Below are positions 59,024-64,000 of a stretch of 64,000 nucleotides of DNA, one piece after another. Position 1 is the stretch's first letter; the number at the start of each line of letters is the position of its first letter. The stretch is from contig OU452230.1 of the NCBI GenBank assembly GCA_911728455.2, positions 5,495,512-5,559,511 of the forward strand. Reading direction: 5' to 3'. The position numbers and the translations under genes were made by a program. The notes beneath the pieces are model-generated. The model had not been told where the DNA came from. It was given only the letters and a program-made list of their open reading frames with translations, and did no database searches. This DNA is from Marthasterias glacialis (Eukaryota > Echinodermata > Asteroidea > Forcipulatida > Asteriidae).

Positions 59024-61437
59024 CTGGCAATATCATCCGACATAAGGTGAGTTATCAAGATCAACTGTAAAATTATGTCAGTGTACGTAATGTATGTTAA
59101 TATCACCCATACCGACCACGGACGCTACAATTGTTATGGATGCACATAAATGGCGTCAGTGCAATGCATATATGCATACATGTACTATGTACAATTAACC
59201 GTACCTTCAATTTTCAATGGGATTTTGTTTCTACGTATGGCTGAGTTGAGCTGGGAAAGCAAAGAACGATATCATGATTGGACAGTAGTAGTACTAACTA
59301 CAGTACATTTTGTACATTCTACACTTGTATAGGATAGCTGGTTTTATACTGTTCAAAATGTGCTTCTGTTTGATAACTGAATTTCAAAATTTTTTTTTAA
59401 AGTCAAACAGCATTTCTGTGCTCCCCCCCCCCTCCCCCGAAAAGAAAATAAGTGTACAGAGACCATTTATGCAAGGGGTCAAATTTTAGAACTGTACGAA
59501 CTATACAGTAATTGTTTCAACATTGAGTTACTGTTAACTGTATTGTATTGACACCTTGCACGCCCATCACACCCAGCCATTGTGCCGTGCTCACCATTTC
59601 GGAAGTCAACAGATAGCGTGTATACGGCGCCTCTGCACCTAAAATGCGCACTGCACTACATAACTGCCTTGGAAGTTTCCGGGGACGAATTTATACAATG
59701 TAGTGCAATATCTGCAATTTCAAGTTAATCTTTTTACCCCTGTCATAGTCCATGGTTGTTCCATGTACATGTAGTCCCTTCCTTGAAATACAAACCTTTT
59801 ACTTGTAATATAGTACATGTATATTGTTTTCATCGTTTAAATTAAGATAACATTTTTATAGCCGGTCCTGTCTTTTACTTTGTTGTACAATAATCAGTGC
59901 TAGATGTATTTGTTTTGGTTGTTTTGTTTTGGTTTTGGTTGTTTTTAGTTTTTATTTGTTTGCAAAGTATTACTGGTATCATAATTTATGGTTCATTGTG
60001 TAGGCCTATTTCAATGTTGTTTATGTTTTACTACATGTACCTTCCTATAATTGGCGATTTCTTCTCTGTTGGCAATGGTGAATAAATAAATTAACGTACA
60101 CAGACACTGACTTCCAAAACGGCACAACCGAGATTATTGTGATGATGACGTCATGCGAATGGGTCAATAGTGTTTGTTCACATGTTTCAGGTACTGTGTA
60201 TTTTATGTACATTGCTGAGTATTGATCGAAACAATCAATAAATCTCTTGAATCTAGTGCAGACAGCACAAAGTGAGTAAGCGATACAACATACAACATGT
60301 ACTCAGAGTAGTCACCTAAGGTTGTGTGGCTCTTGTCTGAGAATCTGATAACTGAATTTGCATATATATATTTGTTTTTTGAAATTTTTAATAGGTTTTT
60401 CTTTTTATGTACATTTCAAAGTGTGTATCGTTTGTTTGTTTATTTGTTTTTTTTTCTTGAGTGTTTTTTATTGTGTAAATAAGTAAAACTCTCCTGTATA
60501 CATTACTTTTTAGGAAAATAGTCTCTTTTTCTTAAATTCTTTTTTTTTGTTCACCTTTTTTCAATACACTTTCGATTTTAATTTTTGTAAATATTCAAAT
60601 GCAATTCGGCCCAGTGCCGCGAAATTTGTAAGTTTTTAAACTAAACCATTAATGAATGAATGAATGAATCTGTGGGCTCCAACCCAGCGCACAGACCAAC
60701 ACGGAATGACTGTTTTTGAGTCTCCAAGAAAACTCTGTCATCGAATCAGGATTATTTTGTATGCATACATTTACTAGCCCCGATTGTCAAGCATCATGTG
60801 ATAGTGATGCATGTTTTTGATGAGTCAACCTGATGGCAGGTCTTTTAAAAAATAATACAATTGACCAATTGTTAGTCACTGGCCTGGCAGTGCCGTGCCA
60901 CTGCCCACAGACCTGATACTCCAGGGGCAAAAGAGCCGATAGCCTCCATGCCCCTGGTCATTGTCTTTGTGCCCCTTTGAACTTCCCACATAACATGTAA
61001 AACTCCCTTTACTTTATTAAGGAAAACTGCCCATGCCCTTTACAGAAACAAAGTATGCCAGTATGTTTACTCTGAACTGTGCAGACCATATGGGATGTGC
61101 CCTTTGTTTACATCATGCTGTACTGTGCAGTACATATGTTGTGTACCAGGGCTTGAATTTGGGGCAAAAAAATCAACAAGACCACATGGCTTGTGCCTTA
61201 AAAGTTTTACTGGACCAGAAATTTGTTCAAAAGACCAGAATCAAAAAGAGAAATCTCTGCATAGTTTAATATATCAACTGGTTTTATTATAACAAACATT
61301 AAAACAAGGTTTATCTCCTTTGTCATATGTAAATAATGTACTTTGTAACTGAACGACATTCAGACTCAAAGTCAACTTTTTTTTTTTTTAAATTAAAGAT
61401 ATTACACAGTGAGGTGTTATTATTCAATGGGAAACCA

Positions 61438-61590
61438 GATCTGGAATTACACGGAGGCCATGGCCTCCGTTGCCCTGGTCTCAGCCTTGGTGCCCCTTCA
61501 AAATTTCCCTCAGACAATAAGATTTTCCAATGGAAGTGCCCTTTGCAAAATGAAAATGGCTTTGCCCTCTCAAAGATGAAACTGCAGACC
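61438..61590. repeat. Dispersed repeat, family F, copy 3
   Basis: CTGGAATTACACGGAGGCCA, CCTTGGTGCCCCTTCAA, TTTTCCAATGGAAGTGCCC and GAAACTGCAGACCTGG. It has the same orientation as 57572-57742 and is immediately followed by foldback element 61591-62013. Confidence 0.8.
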
Positions 61591-62013
61591 TGGGAGACTT
61601 TTGAGGACACCAGATGGCAGCAGACTTACCAGGCTGAGGCACATCCATTGTTCTAAGAAATGTGTGCAAGCCATAGAGTTATATATAAGAACTAGAGGGC
61701 GCACAAACCATGCGAGACGGCCCGACAAGGAGCATTTTTGCCCATTGAGAAATTGGCGCAGACCATTCATTTACACTGGTTACTCATCCGTTCACACAGC
61801 AGCCATTTTCTAAGTGGACATTCGTATGCAAGTGACCCATTGGGATTTTCGCCCATGGTGAGTCAGTGGAGTTCTGTGCGTGGCATCGCGAGTGCTCCCT
61901 CCAGTTCTTATATATAACTCTATGGTGCATGCTCATAACTACACTGTACGTAAATGACAGTTTACCTGGTAAGTCTGCTGCCACCTACAGTACATCGTTC
62001 CAAAGTCTCCCAT
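61591..62013. mobile_element. Foldback element with TGGGAGACTTT ends, family D-like
   Basis: The ends TGGGAGACTTTTGAGGACAC and TCCAAAGTCTCCCA are inverted. Pairing resumes inward at GGCAGCAGACTTACCAGG against CCTGGTAAGTCTGCTGCC, and at CATAGAGTTATATATAAGAA against TTCTTATATATAACTCTATG. The inverted arms are about 130 bp long. A one-arm fragment is near 39196-39236. Confidence 0.82.
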
Positions 62014-62886
62014 TGAAAAACACAAGACCACCGGACTTGTCCTGTCGTGAGTTAACTGGCCTTAGGCTAAAATCACTCGTCTTGGACTCACGGCAATGTA
62101 CATGTACTTCTATCATAATGTAAGCTACAAGCTACACAGGACTTTTTCTCAGTGTATTTTTTTTTAGCTACAATATGTTCTGACATCAACAAGGATCCCA
62201 TTAAATAATCTCACAGAGGGGTCGGGCTAGGATTGTCAGATGTAGTGTGGCATTGAATTATTACAACCACAGGCAATCTAGTACAAACATCAAACTTCAG
62301 AAGTCTTTAGTCTGAACGCTGAAAGGGAAAGTCAAATTTAATCCCCGGTTCCTATAAAAATAACAAAATACATGGGATGTACGATGTACAGTACTCACTG
62401 TACACTGTACAGTGAAGTACATATGTAATGTACATACAGTATGTAAGAAAAGACAACCTGCTTTCCCTGGTGTGCTAGAAGCACTTAACAAAATTAATAG
62501 CTGACCATGGCAGAAATCTGAGATGAATCCTGAAAACACCTTTTTTTTTATAAAAGTCCCACAATGACTCTTTTGATGAATGTGTACCATACTGCGTTGT
62601 ACATGTACCTGTACTTAAATTACATGTATACTATATGAGTATACCATACTCACCCCCTCTGCTGTTACTTTGAAACACCCGTTTTCAGGGAATCTTTGCC
62701 CAAATTTATTTGACTATTTTTTTCTGCAAGTCACAGCTTTGGGAATGTTTCCTTGTACCAAGAATATGCAACTTTTCTGTATAAACAATATGATTCATAC
62801 GGATTACATATTTAAGTTTCGTTTTCATTCCTGGTCCTTGCTCGAATTTAATTTTTAAATTATTTCTTGTATTTCATCAGGGTAAC

Positions 62887-62928
62887 CTGTTCACATACAA
62901 TGCGGTCTCCCATCCTGCCCATGGGGCC
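62887..62928 (-). CDS. Possible 42-bp micro-exon
   Basis: A good acceptor (TGTTTTTCTCAG) is followed by 42 bases reading GPMGRMGDRIVCEQ and then a donor CAG|GTTACC. Length is a multiple of three and the frame is open. It may belong to the same unidentified minus-strand gene as 58881-59023, or be chance. No family was recognised. Confidence 0.22.
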
Positions 62929-63340
62929 CTGAGAAAAACAAGGACAGTAAGATACATGTAAAGTAACACGAGGAATAAAAATGTGACTCAGCCTCTGGGT
63001 AAGAATGGAACAGGCCTCTAATAATCCCCAGTTCATAACAAAATCTTCAGTCACTTAGTTTGTGCTTTAATACATTGTTCCTCCATGAATTGCATTATGA
63101 AAAGAGATTGAAAACATTTTATACAAAGATATATAAAAAAAAAACAAGTTTCAAAGAATTTGTACATTTTGTTTTTGGCATAAATCTCGTGAGTATTGTG
63201 CATGATTGGTTGGCTAATTAATGCAACCCTGCTGCTATTTCCTGGCATCACGTCCTGTGAAGGTCACTACTCTATAGGATGGTCCCCATGGAGATGAGAA
63301 TGCCATTTGGTTTTCACAACAGCATGGGCCTTATTCACAA

Positions 63341-63960
63341 GAATGGGAGACTTTTGAACGGTCCTTTTTCACAGTTCTTACCACAAAACCAGTAGTACGC
63401 ACGCTCAGAACTACTACAGACCTTCGTTTCTAAGGAGAGTGAGTGCAATCGCTCTCCTGCACACTTTTTAATCTTGTTCGAGGTGTGCAAAAAATAACAC
63501 TCCTTAAATTTTAAGTGGAAATTAAAAAGATGTAATAACGTATTTACAGCAGGAAATGAACTACCAATGTGGCCTTTATTGGCGTTGATAATTGACATAT
63601 AAAAAAAAAAAAAAATAGCCAATTCAATGCTGCAATCTAGTACATATGCATGTATGAGTCGTCAGAGGTACATGTAGCCTACATTTGTACATGTTCATAC
63701 TGCTTAAATTAAACATCAACTGTAAGATTTTACAAAATCATGTTATTATTATCCCTTTTTGACTTATGTATGAAGTTTGTTTTAGAGAAGTGAAAAGAGC
63801 TCTCCTCAATAATTTAAGGACAGCAGTTTATAGCTCTCCTCGTATTTCTTAAAATGAAGGACTGAACTACACACGCAGTACGGAGCATGTGCGCGCGTGC
63901 TCAGAACAGTCAAAAAGGCCCGTTGTGTCTGCAGCCGCCAGCGTCTCAAAAGTCTCCCAT
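63341..63960. mobile_element. Family D MITE split by about 0.43 kb of other sequence
   Basis: The left part (63341-63415: AATGGGAGACTTTTGAACGG, CAGTAGTACGCACGCTCAGA) and the right part (about 63880-63960: CGTGCTCAGAACAGTCAAAA, GTCTCAAAAGTCTCCCATTG) are inverted at their tips. Each corresponds to one half of the compact 47217-47367 element. The middle is not part of that family, so it looks like a nested insertion or an internal expansion. Confidence 0.55.
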
Positions 63961-64000
63961 TGTAGCAATTTTAAGTCCTATTCCCTGAATACAAGGGTTA

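Larger units (their letters stand above)
59024..62886. other. Repeat-rich stretch, no gene recognised
   Basis: Holds family G modules near 59597-60165, family F copies near 60890-61040 and at 61438-61590, a C-run near 59425, a GAAT repeat near 60650, TG/TTTG-rich sequence at 59900-60480 and the foldback element 61591-62013. No conserved protein was found. Confidence 0.45.

Noticed and set aside
61336..61656. A 106-codon plus-strand open frame
   Set aside because: It is a reading through family F repeat sequence that recurs elsewhere in either orientation with stops.

Overview
The window is animal nuclear DNA. It is AT-rich, genes are split by GT-AG introns, and it is dense in SINEs, foldback elements, short inverted-repeat elements, microsatellites and minisatellites. 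The proteins are metazoan: a SCAMP, MCT/SLC16-type major facilitator transporters, and the N-terminus of an Rv2258c-like methyltransferase. A sea-urchin-like histone 3' stem-loop inside a dispersed repeat, and the kinds of SINE present, suggest a marine deuterostome, most likely an echinoderm such as a sea star. That taxonomic call is inference.

Layout. 1-15.3 kb is mostly intergenic; its one supported gene piece is the first coding exon of a methyltransferase-like gene (3443-3783, minus), whose remaining exons lie off the left edge. 16.4-32.4 kb holds three tandem copies, all on the minus strand, of a four-exon MCT-like transporter (16463-20328, 22040-26488, 29014-32387). All intron phases are conserved. 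Copies 1 and 3 are open; copy 2 has a one-base insertion in exon 2 and is probably a pseudogene. Several mobile elements inserted after the duplications and can be read against the empty sites in the sister copies. 33.8-41.2 kb is repeat-rich DNA including a 0.7-kb foldback element.

41.8-53.1 kb carries eight exon positions of a SCAMP gene on the minus strand, missing only its extreme 5' end. One position exists in two tandem versions of exactly 166 bp (45120-45285 and 46583-46748). Both run from phase 1 to phase 2, so using both or neither breaks the frame: a clear candidate for mutually exclusive splicing in the membrane domain. 53-64 kb is repeat-rich and rich in TGTACA words, with two unidentified possible minus-strand exons.

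Main points for follow-up: the paired SCAMP exons and the SINE-derived U-tract next to one of them; a small retroposed repeat carrying a perfect histone-type stem-loop; the mosaic identity pattern and frameshift in the transporter cluster; and two datable DNA-transposon insertions. The genes do not form an operon-like unit; they are independent animal genes.
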